The position numbers and the translations under genes are program-made. A stretch of 46,441 nt of DNA from assembly GCA_003167495.1 (NCBI GenBank), contig PMSX01000132.1:1-46441 (forward strand), read 5' to 3'. Source of the DNA: Bryobacterales bacterium. Lineage in GTDB: Bacteria; Acidobacteriota; Terriglobia; Bryobacterales; Bryobacteraceae. Below the pieces are notes generated by a model. The model saw only the letters and a program-made list of their open reading frames with translations, was not told the origin of the DNA and ran no database searches. This document shows, one piece after another, positions 7,438-14,723 of the stretch (positions are counted from its first letter, which is position 1; each line of letters starts with the position of its first letter).

Positions 7438-9208
7438 TCTCGTCGCGCAAGCCCAGATTCCGCACCAGCCGCAAAAGGTAGTTGGGGTGCAAGTTCAGAA
7501 TCTTGGCAGCGCCGCGATAATCGCCTTTGGCTTGTTTGTAGGCATCTAGAATCGCATCGCGCTTGGCGCCCACAATGGAGTCTTCATATTTCGACGTGGG
7601 GCTGTGCGGTGCGGCGGCCAACAGTGGATCGGGCAGATCTTCGGGAAGCACCCAATCGGAATCGCCCAACACTACGGCGCGTTCCATGGCGTTCTCCAAC
7701 TCGCGCACATTGCCCGGCCAGTTGTAGTTCACGATCATTTCATGCGCTTCGGGCGAGATGCCTTTCACATGGCGCTTTGATTTCTCGGCCGAGCGCTGAA
7801 GGAAATACTGCGCCAGTTGCGGGATATCGTCCTTCCGTTCACGAAGTGGGGGGGAATCGAGCGCGACGACGTTCAGCCGATGAAAAAGATCTTCGCGGAA
7901 GCGGCCTTCGCCGACATCCTCGCCGAGGTCGCGATTGGTAGCGGCGATAACACGAATATCGAGCGGCCGGGCTTGCGTTCCGCCTACGCGGAAAAACTCG
8001 CGCTGCTGCAATACCCGCAAAAATTTGGCTTGAAACCCTTGCGCCAATTCGCCCACTTCATCGAGGAAGATGGTTCCACCTTGAGCCAATTCAAAGAGCC
8101 CGGGCTTCATGGCGATGGCGCCGGTGAACGCGCCCTTTTCGTGGCCGAACAGCTCACTCTCAAAGAGTGTTTCCGTAAGAGCGGCGCAATTGACCGCGAT
8201 AAACGGACGATCGCGGCGATTGCTTTTTTCATGGAGGGCGCGGGCAATCAGTTCTTTGCCGGTTCCGCTTTCGCCGGTGATCAAAACAGTAGTGTCATGG
8301 GGCGCCACGCGTTCGACGCGCTCGAGCAAGCGCCGCAAGAGCGGACTTTGGCCCACAATGCCGGTCTTGGGCGCAATCTGCTGTTGTAAGAACTTGTTTT
8401 CAGCGCGCAGAATTTCTACTTCGCGGTTCGCTTCGAAGCCGACGGAAGCAAGCGCGGAGACCGCCGTTAGAGTTTCGAGGTGAGCCGTCAGATGCGGGCG
8501 CTCTCGGTCTGGCAATTGCACGACCAGCGCTCCGAAAAGTCCGCCGGACAGGTAAAGAGGAACGGCGAGCAAACCCGACCTATTATCCTCAAACGCGCCC
8601 TCTTCGCAAACATGGGAGAGGGCGGAGGCTACGTCAGCTCGCGGCGCGGATGCTTCGCGCTCATAGCGCTCGGTCAATTCGCCGCACGTGGTGCCGATAA
8701 GTAAAATACTGTCGTTATTGGGAATGAGGTCGCCAATCAAACGCAAAATCTGGGCTTGGAGAACATGCTTATCGCCTTCGCTCGAAGCAAGAGCGCGAAA
8801 CAGAAAGAGAAGCGAACAGGCGGCTAGCAGCGCGGGTTTGGTCTCGGCCGCGGCAATCGGACTGCCGGAATTGGTATCGAGTTCGCCCGACCGAAACATG
8901 ACAATGGTCTTGCCCACGCCAATTTGATCTTTCTCTTCGAGCCAGCGCTCGGCAGAACGCATGCCGTTCACGTAAGTGCCGGCGGAACTTTTCAGATCGG
9001 TCACCAGGAAACGAGCGCCTTGCAAGCGAATCTGGCAGTGACGCCAGCTTACTTCAGCTTCCGGGAGGACGAGATTAGAGTTGGGCGCCCGGCCGATAAC
9101 AAACTCGGCTTGACCAAGCGGATAGCGGGCACCGGCCTGCGGACCGTTGATAATAATCAATTCCGGGCTCATAACCGACGAAGCTAGTGTAGCGGAGTGC
9201 GATGTCAC
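7415..9208 (-). CDS. Sigma-54-dependent activator with FHA and GAF sensor domains
   Basis: 597 residues. Domain order: an FHA domain at about 14-105 (VIGRAPNSNLVL, then RHCQIRL and SSAGTYVNG, the phosphothreonine-binding loops), a GAF-like domain at about 130-285, an AAA+ ATPase at about 300-535 with Walker A GESGTGKELIARALH, the sigma54-contacting GAFTGA loop, Walker B TIFLDEVGEL and arginine-finger region, and a Fis-type helix-turn-helix at the end (DYRGAAKILNLHPNYLLRLV). It lacks a receiver domain, so signal input is probably via a phosphorylated partner recognised by FHA, i.e. a Ser/Thr kinase, and a small ligand in GAF. The GTG at 9208 overlaps the upstream ttcA-like stop by four bases (GTGA); an ATG at 9172, just before the FHA domain, is a reasonable alternative start. 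Targets are unknown. Confidence 0.93.
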   Translation of the reverse strand: MTSHSATLASSVMSPELIIINGPQAGARYPLGQAEFVIGRAPNSNLVLPEAEVSWRHCQIRLQGARFLVTDLKSSAGTYVNGMRSAERWLEEKDQIGVGKTIVMFRSGELDTNSGSPIAAAETKPALLAACSLLFLFRALASSEGDKHVLQAQILRLIGDLIPNNDSILLIGTTCGELTERYEREASAPRADVASALSHVCEEGAFEDNRSGLLAVPLYLSGGLFGALVVQLPDRERPHLTAHLETLTAVSALASVGFEANREVEILRAENKFLQQQIAPKTGIVGQSPLLRRLLERVERVAPHDTTVLITGESGTGKELIARALHEKSNRRDRPFIAVNCAALTETLFESELFGHEKGAFTGAIAMKPGLFELAQGGTIFLDEVGELAQGFQAKFLRVLQQREFFRVGGTQARPLDIRVIAATNRDLGEDVGEGRFREDLFHRLNVVALDSPPLRERKDDIPQLAQYFLQRSAEKSKRHVKGISPEAHEMIVNYNWPGNVRELENAMERAVVLGDSDWVLPEDLPDPLLAAAPHSPTSKYEDSIVGAKRDAILDAYKQAKGDYRGAAKILNLHPNYLLRLVRNLGLRDEINRLKNQ

Positions 9209-9999
9209 AGAGGCTGCAATGCTACTAGTGCCGAAATAGGCGCTTCCGTTTCATCGGCGTTGGCGTCTAAATCGAGAAATCTGGTATCGAGCAGACGCGA
9301 CGGTTGGACGTTACCCAGGGCGGAAAGTAACGTCTCTTTTAGAAAGGGATGCTCTTTTTCCAGTTCGGCGAGCATATCACGAAGCGAGCGGCGCACAGTG
9401 CCGGTTTTTTGCGAGCAACCGCAGGGTACAACGGGCGCACCAAGACTGGCCGCAAATTCGCGCGTGAGGTTCTCATTGACGTACACAAGCGGGCGAATCA
9501 ATCGAAATTCGCGTTTGCGCGACCAAGCCACCGGGGGCAGGGCGCTGATGCGGCCGGTAAACATGGCGTTACGCAGAAACGCTTCGCAGAAATCGTCGGC
9601 GGTGTGGCCGAAAGCGACCACGTTCGCGCTCAAACCACGGGCGACCTCATAAACAGCGCGGCGGCGGAAGCGGCTGCACACATCACAGCCATGATCGGGT
9701 TGGTCAACCAGGAGATTCAGCGATGGATTATCTTGAACATAAGTCCAATCGACACCGCGCGCTTTGAGAAATTCGCCGACTGGATGAATGGGTGCTAGAA
9801 ACTTTCCCTGCTCGATGGTAAATGCGCAAACTGTGAAATGGATGGGAGCGCGCTTCTGCAGCCGGAGCAGCGCTTCCAGGAGCGTGAGCGAGTCCTTGCC
9901 GCCGGAAACGCCGACAGCCACGCGGTCACCTTCGCGAATCATGCGGAAACGGCCTACCGCTTCGCCAACTTTTCGCAGGATGGTTTTTTCGATGTCCAC
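9205..9999 (-). CDS. ttcA: TtcA-family ATP-dependent tRNA thiolation enzyme
   Basis: 264 residues. The PP-loop VGVSGGKDSLTLLEALL near residue 30 marks the N-type ATP pyrophosphatase family. A CDVCSRFRR pair in mid-protein and a later Cys (PCGC) supply the three cysteines that hold the TtcA [4Fe-4S] cluster, and GHTADDFCEAFLRN replaces the usual GHHRDD motif. TtcA makes 2-thiocytidine at tRNA position 32; related TtuA/Ncs6-type enzymes thiolate other positions, so the exact product is not certain. GTG start at 9999. It follows the DUF5615 gene by 25 bases and precedes the sigma54 activator with a four-base overlap, suggesting one transcript. Confidence 0.82.
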   Translation of the reverse strand: MDIEKTILRKVGEAVGRFRMIREGDRVAVGVSGGKDSLTLLEALLRLQKRAPIHFTVCAFTIEQGKFLAPIHPVGEFLKARGVDWTYVQDNPSLNLLVDQPDHGCDVCSRFRRRAVYEVARGLSANVVAFGHTADDFCEAFLRNAMFTGRISALPPVAWSRKREFRLIRPLVYVNENLTREFAASLGAPVVPCGCSQKTGTVRRSLRDMLAELEKEHPFLKETLLSALGNVQPSRLLDTRFLDLDANADETEAPISALVALQPL

Positions 10000-10024
10000 T
10001 CTTATTCAGGATAAGCGAAGGCTC

Positions 10025-10378
10025 TCACAAAGGCAGCCACGCTAGCCGGCCTTCCCACTCTGAAGCGCTTGATGCCAGCCAGATCAGGACAAGCTCATCG
10101 ATGGCAGAGCCAACGTCGAGGCTCTGCGGGATCAGGAAGACACCGAAACTCTGCTTACCGGCACGCATGAAAGCGTGGAAGTGCGCCGGCATCGTGTTGA
10201 CATCGTGTGAAATGAGTACTCTTTGTTGATCGGCCGCCAGTGCCAAAACCTCTGGGTCGGTCGTGCCGCGTAAACCAGCCGCATTTGCGGTTAAGAAATC
10301 CAGCGACGGTTCCCGGCGCAGGACTCCACTCACGATTGCCTTGCTGAGATCGGCGTCGGCAAGGAAGCGAACCTTCAC
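10025..10378 (-). CDS. DUF5615 PIN-like toxin candidate
   Basis: 117 residues. The start VRFLADADLSKAI (a variant of the family's FLADEDV) and the central LISHDVNTMPAHF fit DUF5615, a PIN-like family found as the probable toxin beside DUF433 antitoxins. The acidic residues at about 8, 10 and in the ISHD segment would be the nuclease metal ligands. GTG start at 10378 overlaps the DUF433 stop by four bases (GTGA), the usual coupling in such pairs. The frame is intact, unlike most other toxin-antitoxin loci in this window. Confidence 0.8.
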   Translation of the reverse strand: MKVRFLADADLSKAIVSGVLRREPSLDFLTANAAGLRGTTDPEVLALAADQQRVLISHDVNTMPAHFHAFMRAGKQSFGVFLIPQSLDVGSAIDELVLIWLASSASEWEGRLAWLPL

Positions 10379-10692
10379 GAGATGCGCGCGTGCATTTCTT
10401 CACGGGCGCGCATGAGCCGCTCCCGCAGATTCGCAGGCAGCGGCTCGGCACTGCGCCTTCCTTCAACCCACTTTTCGTTTTGGTGATTCAGATAAGAATC
10501 AATATCGACGTGGTTTGCCAGATAATACGCGATCGCGCCGTAGACTTCTTCAAGGCTAAGAAGCTCGAAATTCTGACAGATGGTCTCAGGAGACTCGCCG
10601 CGGCGGAACGCATGGATGATCGAATCCAGCGAAACGCGTGTGCCCGCAACGTAATAACCGCCTTCGCGCCGCTCGATGTACTCCTTGGCCAT
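10375..10692 (-). CDS. DUF433 antitoxin candidate
   Basis: 105 residues. YIERREGGYYVAGTRVSLDS followed by FRRGESPETICQNFELLSLE is the classic DUF433 pattern, a winged-helix-like DNA-binding fold thought to act as antitoxin and autorepressor for DUF5615. The C-terminal tail (about 65-105, rich in Arg and Glu) would bind the toxin. ATG at 10692 has an AGGAG only three to four bases upstream, and this site lies next to and partly inside the right half of a perfect inverted repeat, the likely operator. Confidence 0.85.
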   Translation of the reverse strand: MAKEYIERREGGYYVAGTRVSLDSIIHAFRRGESPETICQNFELLSLEEVYGAIAYYLANHVDIDSYLNHQNEKWVEGRRSAEPLPANLRERLMRAREEMHARIS

Positions 10693-10698
10693 GTACTC

Positions 10699-10715
10699 CT
10701 TGATTGTAAATCAAG
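10699..10715. promoter_or_regulatory. Perfect inverted repeat, candidate autorepressor operator
   Basis: CTTGATT-gta-AATCAAG, seven-base arms with a three-base spacer, lies seven bases before the DUF433 start codon and touches its ribosome binding site. It also lies in the divergent promoter region of the hydrolase gene at 10768. Position and symmetry fit a binding site for the DUF433 protein or its complex with DUF5615. Confidence 0.5.
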
Positions 10716-10767
10716 TATTAAGATTTTAGCGGTTAACTTTCGTACCTAGTTGCTCGTCTAGCAAGCA

Positions 10768-12939
10768 GTGAAGTTAATATTGGCAGATGTTTGGCGCTCG
10801 TTGAAGCCTGTTCACGAAGCGCATCACGGAGCTTTGTGGGCCGCTTTGGGCGCTAGCCTGGTGGCCCTGATGGTAGGCGGCTTCAATCTGAAGTCAGGGT
10901 TTGGGCTGTGGGTCGATTTGTCGTTTCTCTTTGCGGCGGCGGCGATTGGCTTGCCTTTGGTAGCGATTGCGGTGGCGCTGGCATTAACATTGCTGCGAAA
11001 GATTCCACGGTTGGCGGCGGGTGTGTTGGTGGCGGTGATGGTGTTGCTGGCGCTGCCGTGGCTCAATGCGTGGGGTTACCTGCTGGGCGCGGTGGTGCTT
11101 CTCATCGAATGCACTCTGGGCGCAAGCGTGGCAACGGTGCTGTTGGGCGGATTGCGGTACGCAGCCTTGGGCAAGAAGGCGCTCACGCTTGGATCGGGTG
11201 CGCTGGCCCTTTTCGCGAATTTGTGGTTGGTGGTCTTCCTGCGGAGCGACGGTTTTGATGAACAGTGGCTACGCGTACCGGCGGGCGCGAGTTTGCCGCC
11301 ACAGCTTTCTGCTTCAGATCCGTCAGCTAAAGGGAGCTACGCGGTAGATAGATTGTTCTATGGGCATGGCGACGACCTGCGACGGAGTGAATACGGCCCA
11401 GGGGTGGCGATTCGTACCAGTACCGTGGATGCTTCGCCGTTCTTTCCGGATTTTGGCGGTTGGAAAGCGCGTCTGCGCAAACTCTATTGGGGGTTTGGCA
11501 TGGATCGCTTGCCGTTGAACGCGCGCGTTTGGTATCCACGCGGAGCGGGTCCGTTTCCGTTGGTATTGATGGTGCATGGCAACCACGAGATGAGCGAGTT
11601 CTCGGACCCGGGCTATGCATACCTTGGCGAACTGCTGGCGAGCCGCGGGTTTATCTTTGTTTCGATTGACGAGAACTTCTTGAACATCGGCCTATTCCAT
11701 GAGCCGCCGGATGAAAAGCCCGCACGCGCATGGCTCATGCTTGAACACTTGAAGTTGTGGGAACAATGGAACGTAAGCATGGGTAATCCGTTTTACGGAA
11801 GGATTGATACGGCCAACGTGGCACTGATGGGGCATTCGCGCGGGGGCCAAGCAGCGGCGAGAGCGGCACTGTTCAACAAACTGGCCTACGATCCGGACGA
11901 CGCGTCTATTCATTTTCACTATGGATATCCGATTAAGGCAGTTGTGGCGATTGCTCCGGCCGGCGAGTGGCGGGTTCTGAATGATGTGAACTATCTCACC
12001 ATTCAAGGCGCGCATGACGCCGATGTGTCTTCCTTCCTGGGCAGCGGCCAATGGGACAGCGTTCGCTTTAGCGGCAATGTGGATTGCTTCAAATCGGAGC
12101 TGTATGCTTACGGCGCTAATCACGGCCAATTCAATACAGTTTGGGGTAGAAGCGACTCGCGTGGACCGAAGAGTTGGTTTCTGAATCTGCGGCCGTTGCT
12201 GCGGGGGGCAGACCAACGGAAGATTGCGGAGGTTTACGTGGCGGCGTTTCTTGAGGCGACGCTGCATGGGCGTGACGAATACCGGCAGTTGTTTCGCGAT
12301 TACCGGCAAGCGCGCGCGTGGTTGCCGAAGACGTTTTATATGGATCGCTATCTGGACAGCTCAAACAAGGTGATTGCCGATTTCAGCGAGGACGCGGATT
12401 TGACCACCACTACCCTGCCTGGCGGAGTGATTGAAGGACGGAATTTGAGCGATTGGCATGAAGGCAAGATCCCGTTTCGTAACGGCGACCGCGGTTATAA
12501 CGGCGTGTTCCTGGGTTGGAATGGCGGCGCCGCGAGTTATTCTGTGACTCTGCCTGCGGCGGGGCTTGCGGATAAAAACTCATTGTTGTCGATGTCGATT
12601 GCCGTGACGGAGGATGGCGAAGCGGAGAGTCCGACGGATTTCACGGTCGAGCTGGAGAGTGACGACGGCGTGGAAGTGAGGCTGCCGGTGAGCCGGTTCA
12701 GGACGTTGCGACCGTCGATTCCGGTGCGGTTTACGAAGATTGAATATTTGGATAGATTGGTTTATAAAGAGCCGAGTGAGCCGGTGTTTCAGAGTGTGGA
12801 AATGCCGTTGCGGGATTTCGCTGCGGTGGATCAACGGTTCGATGCGAAGAGGTTGAAGAGCGTGCGGCTGATTTTTGACAGGACGGCGGCGAGTGAGTTG
12901 TTGATTAGCCAGATCGGGTTGGAACGAAGTGTGCAGTAA
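10768..12939 (+). CDS. Membrane-anchored alpha/beta hydrolase with C-terminal beta-rich domain
   Basis: 723 residues. Residues about 20-160 form four to five transmembrane helices. A dienelactone-hydrolase/PAF-acetylhydrolase-like alpha/beta domain follows at about 240-510: RVWYPRGAGPFPLVLMVHG with the oxyanion segment, the nucleophile elbow ALMGHSRGGQAAARAA (Ser near 356), AVVAIAPAGEW, and a GANHGQFN histidine near 455. The last 180 residues (from about 540) are hydrophilic and predicted beta-rich, possibly a binding domain. The orientation would put the hydrolase outside the inner membrane. The GTG start at 10768 has only a weak site and sits just after a short hairpin (TTGCT/AGCAA, 10750-10764). 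The substrate is unknown; ester cleavage is the safest inference. Confidence 0.72.
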   Translation: MKLILADVWRSLKPVHEAHHGALWAALGASLVALMVGGFNLKSGFGLWVDLSFLFAAAAIGLPLVAIAVALALTLLRKIPRLAAGVLVAVMVLLALPWLNAWGYLLGAVVLLIECTLGASVATVLLGGLRYAALGKKALTLGSGALALFANLWLVVFLRSDGFDEQWLRVPAGASLPPQLSASDPSAKGSYAVDRLFYGHGDDLRRSEYGPGVAIRTSTVDASPFFPDFGGWKARLRKLYWGFGMDRLPLNARVWYPRGAGPFPLVLMVHGNHEMSEFSDPGYAYLGELLASRGFIFVSIDENFLNIGLFHEPPDEKPARAWLMLEHLKLWEQWNVSMGNPFYGRIDTANVALMGHSRGGQAAARAALFNKLAYDPDDASIHFHYGYPIKAVVAIAPAGEWRVLNDVNYLTIQGAHDADVSSFLGSGQWDSVRFSGNVDCFKSELYAYGANHGQFNTVWGRSDSRGPKSWFLNLRPLLRGADQRKIAEVYVAAFLEATLHGRDEYRQLFRDYRQARAWLPKTFYMDRYLDSSNKVIADFSEDADLTTTTLPGGVIEGRNLSDWHEGKIPFRNGDRGYNGVFLGWNGGAASYSVTLPAAGLADKNSLLSMSIAVTEDGEAESPTDFTVELESDDGVEVRLPVSRFRTLRPSIPVRFTKIEYLDRLVYKEPSEPVFQSVEMPLRDFAAVDQRFDAKRLKSVRLIFDRTAASELLISQIGLERSVQ

Positions 12940-12947
12940 GCTGTGGA

Positions 12948-13157
12948 TTGGAGTCGAAAACCATCCACGTGGTGCTTGATGCGAAGCTCCTCAAGGCCGT
13001 CAACTTGGCAGCCAAATGGGGAAAGGTAAGTCGCTCGGCGTTGATCCGCAAGGCTCTCGAAGAGCATCTGAAGAAGCTCAAACAGTTAGAACTTGAGGAG
13101 CGTGAGCGCCGCGGCTACCTCGCTCAACCACAGCGGCCCGATGAATACCTCATATGA
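12948..13157 (+). CDS. Orphan ribbon-helix-helix antitoxin-like protein, shortened C-terminus
   Basis: 69 residues starting at TTG 12948. KTIHVVLDAKLLKAVNLAA followed by WGKVSRSALIRKALEEHLKK is a ribbon-helix-helix DNA-binding domain of the CopG/MazE class. The tail ERRGYLAQPQRPDEYLI matches the toxin-binding tail of such antitoxins but stops where related proteins normally continue for another ten to twenty residues with a Trp/Glu-rich end. No MazF, RelE or PIN toxin follows; the next gene is a CE15 esterase starting seven bases later. I infer that a deletion removed the toxin and clipped the antitoxin. No clear ribosome binding site is visible. Confidence 0.65.
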   Translation: MESKTIHVVLDAKLLKAVNLAAKWGKVSRSALIRKALEEHLKKLKQLELEERERRGYLAQPQRPDEYLI

Positions 13158-13164
13158 TGGCTGC

Positions 13165-14460
13165 ATGTTTTCTAAGACTATTGCAGGCATCGCAGTACTG
13201 ACGCTTCCGCTTTCTTGCGCATTCGGACAAACATCTACGGCACCGCCCACGGTGGTTGCCGGTATTCCGGTTAACTACGATGAAGCTTTGGTTGGCACAT
13301 ACGCGCTGCCTGATCCTCTGCGGCTGTTGAACGGCAAACCGGTGCGTGACGCGAAGACCTGGAACAACGAGCGGCGACCGGAAATCGTTCATCTTTTTGA
13401 GGAGAATCAGTTCGGGCGCAGCCCCGAACGCGCCGCTGAAATGGCGTTCGACGTTTTCGATAAAGGTACGCCTGCGTTTGATGGGAAAGCCATCCGCAAA
13501 CAGGTTACGATCTCCTTCTCAAAGGCAAAAGACGGGCCGAAGATGGATCTTCTGATTTACCTTCCGGCGAAGGCCGCGAAACCCGTGCCTCTGCTTCTGA
13601 ACATTAGCTTCTCGGCAAACTCTGTCACTGTCGACGACCCAGGGGTAAAGGAGGGTGAGGTATGGAACAGAGACAAAAAGAAAGTTCCGGGAAAACAGGG
13701 GTTCGCCTTTGGCAAGGTCAATGTGGTGCCGCTTGTCGAGGCTGGTTTCGGCTTCGCAACCGTCTACTACGGCGACATTGAACCGGACTTCGAGGGTGGA
13801 CTTCCTTACGGCGTTCGTCAGCTCTATCTGAAGCCTGGCCAGACGCAACCCGCCGCTGACGAATGGGGTGCGATTGCGGCATGGAGTTGGGGATTGAGCC
13901 GCGCGCTCGACTATCTGGAAACCGATGCAGGGATAGATGCGAAGCGAATCGCCCTGTTCGGGGCTTCGCGGCTGGGCAAAACCGTGCTCTGGACCGGTGC
14001 GCGTGACACGCGTTTTGCCGCAGTCATCGCCTGCTGTTCTGGTGAAGGAGGCGCCGCGCTGAGCCGGCGGAATTACGGCGAAACCATCGCTCACCTGACC
14101 GCACCCGGCCGCTTTCCCTATCAGTTCTGTGCGAATTACGCAAAATTCGCGCAACATGTCGATCAATTGGCGGTAGACGCTAATTTGCTAGTTGCGTTGT
14201 TGGCACCTAGGCCACTGCTGTTGCAGACCGGGGATAAAGATTATTGGTCGGACCCGAAAGGTGAATTCCTGGCGGCCGTTTCAGCTGGGTCAGTGTACAC
14301 GCTTTTGGGCGCACATGGTTTGGAGACGGATCAATGGCCAGCAGCCGGAACGCCGATTATGCATACGCTCAGCTATTACATGCATGCCGGGGGCCACGGA
14401 ACGATCCCGAGCGATTGGAATCAATTTCTGGCGTTCCTTCAGATGCATCTCAAGCCGTAA
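13165..14460 (+). CDS. CE15-family 4-O-methyl-glucuronoyl methylesterase
   Basis: 431 residues from ATG 13165, chosen over an upstream in-frame start (13093) because it begins a clear signal peptide (MFSKTIAGIAVLTLPLSCAF, cut before Q). The nucleophile motif GASRLGKTVLWTGARD (Ser near 268) followed by CCSGEGGAALSRRNYGE is diagnostic of carbohydrate esterase family 15; the acidic member is probably the Glu of SGEGG, and the His lies in GAHGLETDQWP near 383. CE15 enzymes cleave ester bonds between lignin alcohols and glucuronic acid on xylan; characterised bacterial members include enzymes of Solibacter usitatus. The product should be periplasmic or secreted. It stands alone, without xylanase neighbours. 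Confidence 0.88.
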   Translation: MFSKTIAGIAVLTLPLSCAFGQTSTAPPTVVAGIPVNYDEALVGTYALPDPLRLLNGKPVRDAKTWNNERRPEIVHLFEENQFGRSPERAAEMAFDVFDKGTPAFDGKAIRKQVTISFSKAKDGPKMDLLIYLPAKAAKPVPLLLNISFSANSVTVDDPGVKEGEVWNRDKKKVPGKQGFAFGKVNVVPLVEAGFGFATVYYGDIEPDFEGGLPYGVRQLYLKPGQTQPAADEWGAIAAWSWGLSRALDYLETDAGIDAKRIALFGASRLGKTVLWTGARDTRFAAVIACCSGEGGAALSRRNYGETIAHLTAPGRFPYQFCANYAKFAQHVDQLAVDANLLVALLAPRPLLLQTGDKDYWSDPKGEFLAAVSAGSVYTLLGAHGLETDQWPAAGTPIMHTLSYYMHAGGHGTIPSDWNQFLAFLQMHLKP

Positions 14461-14498
14461 ACTCTGTCGAGCCCAGCCTCCGGCGGTGCCGGATTGAA

Positions 14499-14591
14499 CA
14501 ACGCAAAAATGGGGACAGCCAGCACGCGATGGTTAGGCAGGCGTCGTCGTATCGGGCCAATTCCGGGCGCTGTGGCAGTCCCCACCTTTGC
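14499..14591. repeat. REP-like imperfect inverted repeat, copy 1
   Basis: Arms at 14503-14520 and 14574-14591 are inverted copies matching at 15 of 18 positions, each with a GGGGAC core. The left 41 bases (14499-14539) match 43491-43531 at 37 of 41 positions, so this is a dispersed element. It has no coding capacity and resembles the palindromic repeats mobilised by RAYT/Tnp-REP transposases. It lies between the CE15 gene and the large oxidoreductase in a 263-base gap with nothing else recognisable. Confidence 0.6.
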
Positions 14592-14723
14592 TGCGTCGAG
14601 GGTCGAGATATGGAAGTCACAGGCAGAGGAGTTGCGTTTGCGAGAATAATTAAAGAGAGTTGCTTCCGCATTCCGCTCGTAGCTAGGCATTGCACGAATC
14701 CGGCAGCCCGAATCTGACCTGCT

